This document shows positions 1-6,165 of a stretch of DNA of 7,576 nt, in pieces. Origin of the DNA: a bacterium (GTDB lineage Bacteria; Actinomycetota; Acidimicrobiia; Acidimicrobiales; CATQHL01); contig JAPONU010000607.1 of NCBI GenBank assembly GCA_026713745.1, positions 1 through 7,576 of the forward strand, given 5' to 3'. Both the position numbers and the translations under genes were made by a program. The notes beneath the pieces are model-generated. The model was not told the DNA's origin. It worked only from the letters and a program-made list of their open reading frames with translations, and ran no database searches. The first letter of the stretch is position 1. Each line of letters begins with the position of its first letter.

Positions 1-188
1 GCAAGGCACGTGTCAATCCAGGGACGCCGAGGGCGTGGCCGCCCGGCCAGTGGAAACCGGCGCGCATGCTGTCGGGTTCGGCGCACAGCGGCTCGGCCCG
101 CGACCACGCTGGGGAACTGCTCGCCCGGGCCGCGGCAGAGCACCGGGCGGCCACGGATCGGTAGATCGTCCGATGGTCGGAGCGACTA

Positions 189-232
189 GATGGGAAAAGA
201 CAGTAACCATCACGAAATATATCACATGGCGT
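189..232. promoter_or_regulatory. AT-rich island, possible promoter
   Basis: This is one of only two clearly AT-rich patches in the window; the other is the cpaB promoter region. It contains ATATAT and a direct repeat ATCAC at 210-214 and 222-226. A TATATT-like hexamer can be read on the minus strand, but there is no convincing -35 partner on either strand. It could drive something to the left of the window or the repeat array on the plus strand. The call rests only on composition. Confidence 0.2.
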
Positions 233-237
233 TGCTC

Positions 238-387
238 GCCGAGCGGGTGGCGGGGCGTTGCCCCGGCGTGGGTGGGTGCCGCCGAGCGGGTGGCGGGGCG
301 TTGCCCCGGCGTGGGTGGGTGCCGCCGAGCGGGTGGCGGGGCGTTGCCCCGGTGTGGGTGGGTGCCGCCGAGCGGGGGACGGGGCGT
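238..387. repeat. 43-bp tandem repeat, three copies plus a degenerate fourth
   Basis: Units start at 238, 281 and 324 with an exact 43-bp period and are nearly identical; the third differs by a C-to-T change near 352. A fourth copy starts at 367 and decays after about 20 bases. Each full unit contains a perfect stem-loop, CGGGGC-GTT-GCCCCG (251-265, 294-308, 337-351). The period is not a multiple of three, so the array is not protein-coding. There are no spacers, so it is not a CRISPR. It lies just beyond the 3' end of the TIR-like gene. It may be a REP/BIME-like or minisatellite element. Confidence 0.85.
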
Positions 388-430
388 ACCGCCCGCTGCC
401 ATCCTCAGGCCCCCGGGACGGGTCGGTGGG

Positions 431-458
431 CCCGCCGTACCCCCAAGACGGGGGCGGG
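431..458 (-). terminator. Hairpin after the TIR-like gene, possible terminator
   Basis: CCCGCC at 431-436 pairs perfectly with GGCGGG at 453-458, with further C/G complementarity inside the loop. It starts two bases past the TGA stop (460-462) of the minus-strand TIR-like gene, where a terminator would be expected. No T-run follows in the minus direction, so it is not a classical intrinsic terminator. T-poor terminators have been proposed in high-GC actinobacteria, which keeps the call open. Confidence 0.35.
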
Positions 459-459
459 T

Positions 460-1053
460 TCAGGGCGAGTCCGCCCTCCGGAGGGGGCGTGCGTTGTTGA
501 CCGCCGCGCCCGGCTGTGACCGGGAGGCGTGCGCCCGGTCCAGCTTGGCTCGGAAGGACTCCCGCGTGGTGGGGTAGCTCTCGTAGATCACCGGGGACTT
601 CTCGTCGCCGGGGCCGGAGAAGTTGTCGCGGATCCTCTCGGGCAGGGTCGCCCGGTTCCCCATCGAGGGGAGCGGCATGGCGAGTATCCCGTTGCGGGGA
701 CGGTCCGGCCCTTCCAGCAGCGAGGCGGCGATTTCCCAGTCGACGAACATCTGGTGCCAGGTCTCCCGCCCCAACAGCACGATCGTCACCGTGGAGTCAC
801 CGAGGCACTCGTCCCGGACGCGACTCTTGATGTAGTGCTCGTCGAGGCTCCCGACGAAGCGGTCCTGGGGCGTCACCCCGATGCAGCGGGGCACGAACTC
901 CTCCCCGAACTGCCGGATGAAGGATTCCACCTCACTGAAGTCGGCATCGTGGTACGACACGAAGCAGGTGTGTCTCGTCGGGTCGTGGCGGGCGGTCGAG
1001 ATCAGGTCGGCCAGCCGCTGCATGAGCACGGCGAGGTTCCTCGGTTTGATCAC
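460..1053 (-). CDS. TIR-like domain protein (DUF1863/ThsB type)
   Basis: This 197-residue soluble protein has no signal peptide or membrane segment. After about 28 helical N-terminal residues comes a TIR-like fold. The first strand is CFVSYHDAD (residues 30-38), followed by DEHYIKSRVRDECLGDS (71-87), the strand TVTIVLLG (88-95) and the family hallmark TWHQMFVDWEI (98-108). The pattern of a YI..-R-.-L-DS-VTIVL-G..TW..-VDWEI sequence is what I know from the MTH538/ThsB TIR-like family. Glu107 of DWEI sits where the catalytic or nucleotide-contacting glutamate of TIR enzymes is expected. Family members make NAD-derived signals or take part in Thoeris defence, but no ThsA-like effector is visible here, so the function is open. 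The GTG start is supported by GGAAG seven bases upstream (1061-1065). The gene follows amt by 27 bp on the same strand and is probably co-transcribed with it. The C-terminal 30 residues are Arg/Ala-rich and probably disordered. Confidence 0.85.
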   Translation of the reverse strand: MIKPRNLAVLMQRLADLISTARHDPTRHTCFVSYHDADFSEVESFIRQFGEEFVPRCIGVTPQDRFVGSLDEHYIKSRVRDECLGDSTVTIVLLGRETWHQMFVDWEIAASLLEGPDRPRNGILAMPLPSMGNRATLPERIRDNFSGPGDEKSPVIYESYPTTRESFRAKLDRAHASRSQPGAAVNNARPLRRADSP

Positions 1054-1080
1054 GACGATGCTTCCGCGAGGTGCCGCTGC

Positions 1081-2484
1081 TTACGTCGGCTGCTCGTAGG
1101 CCCGGGCGTCGCGGGGCAGGACGTCGGCGGGGTACGCGCCGATGCCGTGTTCGGTGAGATCCAGGCCCAGCGCCTCCTCCTGCGGCGAGACCCGCAGCAG
1201 CCCGAAGCGGCGCAGCACGGCGAACAGCACGCCGGTCGTCACCAGCACCCACGCCGCGACGACGGCCCCGAGGACGAGTTGGACGACCAGTTGCTGGGCG
1301 CCGCCGCCGAAGAACAGGCCGGCCTCGTCGCGGCCGAGGTAGCCGTCGTCGTAGCGGGCGAACAGGCCGACAGCGAGGGTGCCCCAGAACCCGCACACGC
1401 CGTGCACCGACACCGCACCCACCGGATCGTCGATGCCCGAGCGCTCGATGTACAGCATCGAGAAGACCACGATCACACCCGCTGCCGCACCGGTGAGCAG
1501 CGCCCCCAGCACGTTCATGGCGGCGCAACCCGCGGTGATGCTCACCAGCCCGGCCAGGGTGCCGTTGGCGATGATCGACATGTCCGGCAGCCCCTGCCTG
1601 CGCCACACCACCGCCCCGGCGGTCAGCGTGCCGGCCGCGCCGGCGATGGCGGTGTTGAGGACCACCCGGGTCACCGGGCTGCCGGCGGTGGCGCCGAGCT
1701 GCGAACCGGCGTTGAAGCCGAACCAGCCCAGCCAGAGGATGAACACGCCGAGCAGGACCATCGGCATGGCATGGCCGGCGATCTGGCGGGGTGTCCCGTC
1801 GGGCGTGTACTTGCCCAGGCGCGGTCCCAGGAACACCGCGCCCGTGAGCGCCGCGCACCCGCCGGTGAGGTGCACGACCGACGAACCCGCGAAATCGCCG
1901 AAGCGTGCGCCCGCGATGGAGATGTCGGCGATGAACCCGCCGCCCCAGGTCCAGTGGACCACCAGCGGGTACACGAAGGCGCTCATGGCGATGGTGAACA
2001 GCAGGTACGCCTTGAACCGGGCCCTCTCGGCCATCGCACCGGAGGCGATGGTCACCGCCGCGGCGGCGAAGACGGCGTGGAAGAAGAAGAACGCGCCCGT
2101 GCTGAGATTGCCGAACCCGCTGGAGCCGACGGCCGCCAGGTCGGTTCCCGCCAGGAAGAACCCCTCGGTGCCCCACCAGGCGTTGCCGCGGCCGAACGCC
2201 AGGCCGTACCCGACCGCCAGGAAGGCGATGGTGCCGATGCACATGTCGGCCAGGTTCTTGGCGAGGATGTTGGTGGTGTTCTTCACCCGGGTCAGGCCGC
2301 TCTCGAGCAGGGCGAAACCCGCTTGCATGACGAAGACCAGCACACCCGCCAGCACGACCCAGGCGTTGTCGAGGGCCGCCTGCACAACCGCCGACGGGTC
2401 GTCGGCCTGCGCAGCGACCGGTGTCGTCATCACGGCGAGGATCGCGCCCGCCGCTCCCAGAACGATCAACGTGCGTCGTTTCAC
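1081..2484 (-). CDS. amt: Ammonium channel/transporter, Amt/Rh family
   Basis: This 467-residue polytopic membrane protein conducts ammonium across the cytoplasmic membrane as a homotrimer, as known for the family. Residues 1-26 form a cleavable-looking signal peptide (VKRRT, a hydrophobic core, then VAAQA). Family landmarks in order are VFVMQAGFALLESG (50-63), FFFFHAVFAAAAVTIASG (132-149) with AER at 152-154, the first pore histidine H205 in VVHLTGG, WLGWFGFNAGS (251-261), the second pore histidine H361 in SVHGVCGFWGT, and the cytosolic C-terminal signature RVSPQEEALGLDLTEHG (431-447) that controls gating. An in-frame ATG 34 codons upstream exists, but that stretch runs through a repeat and is not Amt-like. 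GTG 2484 has GGGAG six bases ahead (2491-2495) and starts at the signal peptide. No glnK/PII gene is adjacent, unlike most amt loci; a TIR-like gene occupies that downstream position instead. Confidence 0.96.
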   Translation of the reverse strand: MKRRTLIVLGAAGAILAVMTTPVAAQADDPSAVVQAALDNAWVVLAGVLVFVMQAGFALLESGLTRVKNTTNILAKNLADMCIGTIAFLAVGYGLAFGRGNAWWGTEGFFLAGTDLAAVGSSGFGNLSTGAFFFFHAVFAAAAVTIASGAMAERARFKAYLLFTIAMSAFVYPLVVHWTWGGGFIADISIAGARFGDFAGSSVVHLTGGCAALTGAVFLGPRLGKYTPDGTPRQIAGHAMPMVLLGVFILWLGWFGFNAGSQLGATAGSPVTRVVLNTAIAGAAGTLTAGAVVWRRQGLPDMSIIANGTLAGLVSITAGCAAMNVLGALLTGAAAGVIVVFSMLYIERSGIDDPVGAVSVHGVCGFWGTLAVGLFARYDDGYLGRDEAGLFFGGGAQQLVVQLVLGAVVAAWVLVTTGVLFAVLRRFGLLRVSPQEEALGLDLTEHGIGAYPADVLPRDARAYEQPT

Positions 2485-2564
2485 GTCCGTCTCCCTGTCC
2501 GCTCGCCGTCGACGCGTGAACTGTAGGCCACCGCTGCGACAGTAGATGGGGAATGGCACACGAT
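2485..2564 (-). promoter_or_regulatory. Leader and possible promoter of amt
   Basis: This is the 80-bp gap between the 14-bp repeat array and the amt start. A TACAGT hexamer on the minus strand (2520-2525) could be a -10 element, which would give a leader of roughly 30 bases. No matching -35 is seen. The GGGAG ribosome site at 2491-2495 fixes the GTG start. I see no obvious GlnR-type nitrogen box. Confidence 0.25.
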
Positions 2565-2690
2565 CTGCTCGCACTCCGCTGCTCACACCCCGCTGCTCGC
2601 ACTCCGCTGCTCACTCCCCGCTGCTCGCACTCCGTTGCTCGCACTCCGCTGCTCACTCCCCGCTGCTCACACTCCGCTGCTCACACCCCG
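2565..2690. repeat. Nine-copy 14-bp tandem repeat between the prepilin peptidase gene and amt
   Basis: Nine contiguous 14-bp units with no insertions follow the plus-strand consensus CTGCTCRCACYCCG, except that some units read CTGCTCACTCCCCG and one starts TTGCTC. The CTGCTC half is almost invariant and the second half alternates among three versions (GCACTCCG, ACACCCCG, ACTCCCCG). The period is not a multiple of three, so the array is non-coding apart from its last unit, which covers the TGA stop (2681-2683) of the prepilin peptidase gene. It ends 80 bp before the amt start, so it would lie in the amt upstream region or within a readthrough transcript. It could be a variable-number repeat or a protein-binding array; nothing in the sequence decides between them. 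Confidence 0.93.
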
Positions 2691-3178
2691 CCGAACGGCA
2701 CCACGCCGGCGGTGAGCGCACTCCAGACCGCCACGCCCCCTGCGCCGACCACGAGGTAGGGCCCGAGCGGGCGGCTGGCACGGCGTCCCTCCCGGCACAG
2801 GGTCACGATGGCCTCGGGAAGCGCCACCAGGAAACCCGCCGCCAGGCCGGCCAGGGCGGCCCGCCAACCCCACCATCCGCACAGCAGACCGTTGAGCGCG
2901 GCGAGACGCACGTCGCCGAAGCCCATCGACGGCGGGTGGGCGAAGTGAACCACCGCCAGCGCCCCGCCGCAGATCGCGCCGCCGATGGCGGCTCCCACGA
3001 GGCCGTCCGGCGCGCCCTCCACCAGGGCGGCGGCCACGTACAGCACCCACACGACGCCGGCGGTGCTCCGGATCAGCCGTGTCGGCAGGATCCTGCTGCG
3101 GTAGTCGGTCACGGCCAGCCGCACACCCGCTGCCGCCCACACCACCAGCGCCGCCAGCACGAGCGCCGGCGCGATCAC
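2681..3178 (-). CDS. Prepilin peptidase, A24 family (CpaA/TadV type)
   Basis: This is a 165-residue, almost wholly hydrophobic membrane aspartyl protease that would remove the leader peptide of Flp-type pilins at the cytoplasmic face. Both catalytic aspartates are present: D25 in TDYRSRILP, following the first membrane segment, and D89 in the GFGD motif of SMGFGDVRLAALNG (84-97). The length fits the minimal CpaA/TadV branch, which lacks the N-terminal methylase domain of PilD. Four to six membrane segments can be drawn. GTG 3178 is the only usable start, because upstream in frame there is no other start codon before a TGA at 3248-3250. Its Shine-Dalgarno is poor (only GCGGAC nearby), so it may be weakly translated or leaderless. 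The stop codon lies in the last unit of the 14-bp repeat. The gene is divergent from the cpaB-cpaE-cpaF arm, which supplies the pilus machine its substrate would use. Confidence 0.9.
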   Translation of the reverse strand: MIAPALVLAALVVWAAAGVRLAVTDYRSRILPTRLIRSTAGVVWVLYVAAALVEGAPDGLVGAAIGGAICGGALAVVHFAHPPSMGFGDVRLAALNGLLCGWWGWRAALAGLAAGFLVALPEAIVTLCREGRRASRPLGPYLVVGAGGVAVWSALTAGVVPFGGV

Positions 3179-3274
3179 GGGCCGGTCCGCGGGCGCTCGC
3201 GCCGGCCGCGGGCGCCGGGTGCGGGCGCCGCAGGTGGCGTCGTGCTCTCACCTCGCGCAACGTGCCACGATCCT

Positions 3275-3290
3275 CCCCGGGAAACCGGGG
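3275..3290. other. Perfect GNRA-type hairpin next to the CRP-like site
   Basis: CCCCGG at 3275-3280 pairs with CCGGGG at 3285-3290 around a GAAA loop, so plus-strand RNA would form a very stable tetraloop hairpin. There is no T-run after it on either strand, so it is probably not an intrinsic terminator. It shares base 3290 with the adjoining palindrome. On the minus strand the stem runs into GGAGG, but no open frame follows at suitable spacing. Confidence 0.5.
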
Positions 3291-3303
3291 TGACGTGCGT
3301 CAC
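3290..3303. promoter_or_regulatory. CRP/FNR-type operator candidate
   Basis: The 14 bases GTGACGTGCGTCAC form a dyad with six-base arms and carry exactly the CRP/FNR-family core GTGA-N6-TCAC. In the mycobacterial Crp proteins the same core is known. The centre lies 20.5 bp ahead of the -10 hexamer at 3317, so the site covers the place where a -35 would be for rightward transcription and no good -35 is present. That geometry fits repression, or activation of an alternative promoter, better than standard class II activation (-41.5). It could control both divergent arms. Confidence 0.5.
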
Positions 3304-3316
3304 GCTTAACAGTTTG

Positions 3317-3322
3317 TATAGT
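3317..3322 (+). promoter_or_regulatory. -10 element candidate for the cpaB operon
   Basis: TATAGT differs from the TATAAT consensus by one base and lies in the most AT-rich stretch of this intergenic region. No -35 hexamer is recognisable at 16-18 bp; that position is occupied by the CRP-like palindrome. Transcription would start near 3329 and give a leader of about 150 bases before cpaB. Confidence 0.45.
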
Positions 3323-3334
3323 GGGGATTCGCCC

Positions 3335-3409
3335 ATGTCCGTCACTAGCATGTGCAAAGGCAACCCAACAAACAATTGGCCGAATCGCCAACAGAGTCCC
3401 GCCGTCTGA
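3335..3409 (+). CDS. Possible 24-codon leader ORF
   Basis: An ATG at 3335 opens 24 codons ending at TGA 3407-3409, just after the predicted transcription start. GGGG at 3323-3326 is a weak ribosome site. The peptide starts MSVTSMCKGN and uses AT-richer codons than the neighbouring genes, so it does not share their codon bias. It could be a regulatory leader peptide or simply chance. I recognise no homologue. Confidence 0.15.
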   Translation: MSVTSMCKGNPTNNWPNRQQSPAV

Positions 3410-3442
3410 TTCCTACCGGTTGTGGTGCACGGCCGTGTGTGT

Positions 3443-3451
3443 GGGGGGGGG
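3443..3451 (+). repeat. Nine-G homopolymer preceded by a GT run in the cpaB leader
   Basis: A (GT)n tract at about 3435-3442 runs into nine consecutive G, 31 bases before the cpaB ATG. Such tracts slip during replication, and in a leader they can alter expression. Alternatively it is neutral in a GC-rich genome. Confidence 0.7.
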
Positions 3452-3482
3452 TGTCTTCGTCGCCACTCGACGCTGAGGACTG

Positions 3483-4322
3483 ATGACTACCACCACGTCA
3501 CGCACGAATCCATCGGCACCGGCCCCCGCGGGCCGGCAGCGGCAGGTCACCCGACCCGGTTCGGCCAAGCAGCAGAAGGGCGGCGTGCGCGGCGGTCTGC
3601 TGCTCCTGGGTCTGGTCCTGGTGGTGGCCTGCGGCGGCGGCTTCTGGTACGTGCTCCGGACGCTGGACGAGAGACAGGAATACCTGGTGACGGCGCGAAC
3701 GATAGAGCGCTGGGAGATCGTGACCGCGGCGGACTTCACCGTCGTGCAGGCCGACGTCGGTGACGCCGGCGCGCTGCCGGTGGAGTTCGCGGGCCTCGTG
3801 CTCGACAGGTGGGCCACGGGCCGTATTCCCGCGGGAACGCTCGTCACACCGGGCCTGTTCGAGTTCCCGCCCCTGTCGAGCGAGGAGGAGGCCGCCAACG
3901 TGCTCATCGAGGTGAGCCTGCCACCGGGCGAGGCGCCGGGCGGCGAGTTGCAGACGGGCGACAAGGTGGCCCTGTTCGGTGCCGAACCGACGGGGCTGGA
4001 AGGCCTCGAAGGGGTGGAGCCCCCGGTCGGTCTGATCGGCGTGCTGTCCCTGGAGTTCGTCGAGGGCGACAAGGTCACCTACGTCGTCACGCCCACCGAG
4101 GCGAAGGCGATCCACGACACGGTGGATCGCTACACGCGGTCCGCGAACCGGAGGATCTGGAAGCTGGGCACCGAGGTCGGACGTGACGACCTGATCGACC
4201 TCTACCCGCCGTCGACGTTCGATGCGATCCTCGACGCGGCCGTCGACGCGGCCGTCGACGAGGTGTTCGACGAGGTTTTCGGCGATGAGGGTTCGGCGCC
4301 GGAGCCCGGTCAGGAACCATGA
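3483..4322 (+). CDS. CpaB/RcpC-like Flp pilus assembly protein with SAF domain
   Basis: This 279-residue protein has a basic, Ser/Thr/Pro-rich cytoplasmic N-terminus (1-36), one membrane segment (about 37-57, GGLLLLGLVLVVACGGGFWYV), and then an extracytoplasmic SAF-type region. The pattern YLVTARTIERWEIVTAADFTVVQAD (67-91) followed by RIPAGTLVTPGLFE (114-127) is the SAF signature of CpaB/RcpC. A second half (about 139-230) has the expected LQTGDKVALFG and VTYVVTPTEAKAI elements. CpaB-family proteins link the Tad secretion ATPase platform to the cell envelope. The ATG has GAGGA at 3475-3479, a rather close spacing. The C-terminus is acidic and built on a 12-bp DNA repeat (AAVDAAVDEVFDEVF), ending Pro/Glu-rich. 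Its 3' end appears to overlap the next gene by 38 bases. Weak sequence conservation is normal for the family; the neighbours strengthen the call. Confidence 0.82.
   Translation: MTTTTSRTNPSAPAPAGRQRQVTRPGSAKQQKGGVRGGLLLLGLVLVVACGGGFWYVLRTLDERQEYLVTARTIERWEIVTAADFTVVQADVGDAGALPVEFAGLVLDRWATGRIPAGTLVTPGLFEFPPLSSEEEAANVLIEVSLPPGEAPGGELQTGDKVALFGAEPTGLEGLEGVEPPVGLIGVLSLEFVEGDKVTYVVTPTEAKAIHDTVDRYTRSANRRIWKLGTEVGRDDLIDLYPPSTFDAILDAAVDAAVDEVFDEVFGDEGSAPEPGQEP
4233..4268 (+). repeat. 12-bp tandem repeat in the 3' end of cpaB
   Basis: GACGCGGCCGTC occurs twice back to back (4233-4244, 4245-4256), followed by a diverged third unit GACGAGGTGTTC (4257-4268). The repeat is in frame and encodes the acidic DAAV/DEVF segment, which suggests recent expansion of the CpaB tail. 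Confidence 0.7.
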
Positions 4323-6153
4323 TGACCGGTCGCGCCCCACACCCGTCGCCCGGCCCGTCGGCGCGCCCTCGGACGAGTGGGGGCTGGGTCCGGCGCCATC
4401 AACGCGCCGCACACCCGTCGCCCGGCCGGTCGGCGCGCCGGCGTCGCGAGGTGACGCCGTGCTGACCGTCTACAGCGCGCACGGCTCGCCGGGGGCCTCC
4501 ACGACGGCCATCTATCTGGCCGCCCAGTGGGCGTCGACGGGTACCGAGGTGCTGCTGATCGAGGCCGATCCGGGAGGCGGGTCGCTGAGCCATCATCTGG
4601 GCATCCAGTTCACGCCGGGGTCGGCGTCGTTCGTGGCGTCGGGCCTGCCGGTGGATGGCGCCAACCTCATCGACCACTCCCAGGACGTGCTGTTCAACAA
4701 CCTGCACATCATGCCGGCCACCTCCAGCCCCGCCGGCGCCCGGCAGATCGTGCGGTGGTGGGACGAGCGGGCCGGCGATTTGCGCGACATCGCCGAGACC
4801 GAGATGGCGGTGATCATCGACGGCGGGCGGATCACCGCCGATTCGGCGGCGGCGGAACTGACCGATCACGCCGCCGGGGTGGTCGTGGTGGCCCGCGGCG
4901 ACAATTCCCCGACGACGTTGGAGCACCTCGGCGCCGTGCTGTCCGCCGAGGCGTGCGGCCCCGACGTCGAGCGGTGCGTCATGACCGTCGGCGACTCGCC
5001 CCTCAGCGCCGAGGAGTGGGCCGAGAAGTGCGACATCACCTTCGTCGGGGCGATCGCGGCGTTCGCAGAGGCCACGGGGGATCTCTCCGCGTTCCTGAAC
5101 CGCAAGAAGCGGAAGTCCAAGAAGTGGCGGGTGAGCCTGGAAGAGGTCGCCGAACAGTTGCTGCGATACGCCAAGCCGCCCGCATCCGGCTCGGCCCGGT
5201 CGCGGCGCTCCGCCACGGCGGGCGGGGAGACGGCCGCGGGGGCGGAAGCCGAATCGCCACCTCCCGCGCCGCCCGGCGAGGCCGCACCAGCGGCGCCCGT
5301 GGCCGCCCCCGAGCACGGCGCCCCCCCCGGGGTGCACGACGAGGCTCCGGTGGCCGCCGGCTACCCCGGGGATCCGCCGCAGCCCGATCCCTACTACGGG
5401 GCTCCCAGCGCGGGCTACGGCCAGGCGCCGCCGCCGGCGGGCGACGCGCACCACCCGGCCGCGTCGCCGTACGCCGCGGCGCCGCCCCCGCCGCCGGGCT
5501 ACCCGCACTACCCGCCGGAGGGGTACGGCTACTTCGAGCCCCCGCCGCCGCCTCCCGAGCCCGTGTACCACGAGGCGTACGGTGAGGCACCGCCACCGTT
5601 CTCCGAGCCACCGCTGCCCACCTACCAGCCGCCCCCGCCGGTGGCGCAGCCGCCGGAGCCACCGGGCGCGTATCAGGAGCCACCGCGGGCGTACCAGGAG
5701 CCACCGGGGACCTATCAGCAGCCCCCGCCGCCCCAGCAGCCCTACGGGCAGCCGCCCGAGCCACTCCACGACGACCGGTCGCAGCCCCCGCCGCCCCAGC
5801 AGCCCCCGTACCCCTCGGCTCACCAGCCCCTGTACGGGTCACCGGAATCGGCTCCCGCCCCGCCCCCGCAGCCTCAGCCGCCCCAGCCGGTTCACCGTGA
5901 GCCTGCGCAGCCGCCACAGCCGGCCGCCTCGGCCCCGCCATCCGCCACCGGGGCTCGCCCGCCCGGCGCATCGTCGCCTCCGCCGCTCGAGTCCCCGCCC
6001 CCGGCTCCGGGCGCGGGGGAGCCACCGACGCCGGAGGTCGCCGCCTCGGGGTCGTTCCGCGACTGGGCGGCACGGCTGTACGGGCAGGCGGCGCAGGGGA
6101 CCTCCAGCGGGGGTTACGGGGGGGGCGTCGTGACCGGTCACACCGAGAGCTAG
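4285..6153 (+). CDS. CpaE/TadZ-like MinD-family protein with long Pro-rich tail
   Basis: The protein has 622 residues from ATG 4285. Residues 1-58 are a low-complexity Arg/Pro/Ala leader containing TPVARPVGAP twice. Residues 59-297 are MinD/ParA-like: VLTVYSAHGSPGASTTA (59-75) at the P-loop, VLLIEADPGGG (89-99), and AVIIDGGR (175-182). The P-loop reads GSPGASTT, so the canonical Lys of GKTT is absent (also lost in CpaE proteins) and the signature Lys of KGG is replaced by His66; ATP hydrolysis is doubtful. A basic patch NRKKRKSKKWR (272-282) and a helix follow. Residues 298-588 are Pro/Gln/Tyr/Ala-rich, with 21-bp repeats at 5665-5727 encoding AYQEPP-like units. The end has a conserved-looking GSFRDWAARLYG (589-600). 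TadZ/CpaE proteins place the pilus machine at the pole. ATG 4285 (GAGG nine bases ahead) overlaps cpaB; GTG 4459 has a better GAGGTGA site seven bases ahead and begins exactly at the fold, so 4459 is a serious alternative start. Confidence 0.82.
   Translation: MRVRRRSPVRNHDDRSRPTPVARPVGAPSDEWGLGPAPSTRRTPVARPVGAPASRGDAVLTVYSAHGSPGASTTAIYLAAQWASTGTEVLLIEADPGGGSLSHHLGIQFTPGSASFVASGLPVDGANLIDHSQDVLFNNLHIMPATSSPAGARQIVRWWDERAGDLRDIAETEMAVIIDGGRITADSAAAELTDHAAGVVVVARGDNSPTTLEHLGAVLSAEACGPDVERCVMTVGDSPLSAEEWAEKCDITFVGAIAAFAEATGDLSAFLNRKKRKSKKWRVSLEEVAEQLLRYAKPPASGSARSRRSATAGGETAAGAEAESPPPAPPGEAAPAAPVAAPEHGAPPGVHDEAPVAAGYPGDPPQPDPYYGAPSAGYGQAPPPAGDAHHPAASPYAAAPPPPPGYPHYPPEGYGYFEPPPPPPEPVYHEAYGEAPPPFSEPPLPTYQPPPPVAQPPEPPGAYQEPPRAYQEPPGTYQQPPPPQQPYGQPPEPLHDDRSQPPPPQQPPYPSAHQPLYGSPESAPAPPPQPQPPQPVHREPAQPPQPAASAPPSATGARPPGASSPPPLESPPPAPGAGEPPTPEVAASGSFRDWAARLYGQAAQGTSSGGYGGGVVTGHTES
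4338..4439 (+). repeat. 30-bp direct repeat, copies 72 bp apart, at the start of the cpaE-like gene
   Basis: The copies at 4338-4367 and 4410-4439 differ at one base (4356 C, 4428 G). The 72-bp offset is divisible by three, so both copies read TPVARPVGAP in the cpaE frame. That supports the idea that this stretch is translated as an N-terminal extension. If translation starts at 4459 instead, it is a non-coding repeat in the cpaB-cpaE gap. Confidence 0.85.
4448..4461 (+). promoter_or_regulatory. Strong ribosome site before the alternative GTG start of the cpaE-like gene
   Basis: GAGGTGA at 4448-4454 matches the anti-Shine-Dalgarno closely, and its GAGG core is seven bases from GTG 4459-4461. 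The first residues from this GTG are the first strand of the MinD fold. This is the best ribosome site in the cpaB-cpaE junction and may define the true or a second translation start. Confidence 0.5.
5665..5727 (+). repeat. 21-bp in-frame repeat in the Pro-rich tail
   Basis: Three consecutive 21-bp units encode GAYQEPP, RAYQEPP and GTYQQPP. A 24-bp segment encoding QPPPPQQP also occurs twice nearby (about 5718 and 5784). These show that the tail grew by tandem duplication while keeping the frame. Confidence 0.75.
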
Positions 6154-6165
6154 GTGGTCGCCGCC

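Larger units (their letters stand above)
1..459. other. Intergenic stretch with no gene that can be supported
   Basis: No reading frame here looks like a recognisable protein. The open frames that run through it pass across a 43-bp tandem repeat whose length is not a multiple of three, so they give the same low-complexity Gly/Arg/Pro peptide in several frames. The stretch holds an AT-rich island at about 189-232, the repeat array at about 238-387 and a hairpin at 431-458. In the first 164 bases one plus-strand frame is open from the window edge to a TAG at 162-164, and its last residues are Ala/Glu/Arg-rich like a helical C-terminus. This could be the tail of a gene entering from the left, but the support is weak. 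Confidence 0.5.
3179..3482. other. Divergent intergenic region between the prepilin peptidase gene and the Tad operon
   Basis: This 304-bp region has two parts. Positions 3179-3270 are extremely GC-rich with repeated GCGGGCGC and GGCGCC words and show nothing codon-like. Positions 3271-3482 hold a perfect hairpin, a CRP/FNR-type palindrome, a -10 element, an AT-richer leader with a possible 24-codon ORF, and a GT/G-run tract just before cpaB. The lower GC of 3300-3415 marks it as the shared promoter region of both arms. A TATACA hexamer on the minus strand (3315-3320) overlaps the plus-strand -10, so the two promoters may be back to back. Confidence 0.7.
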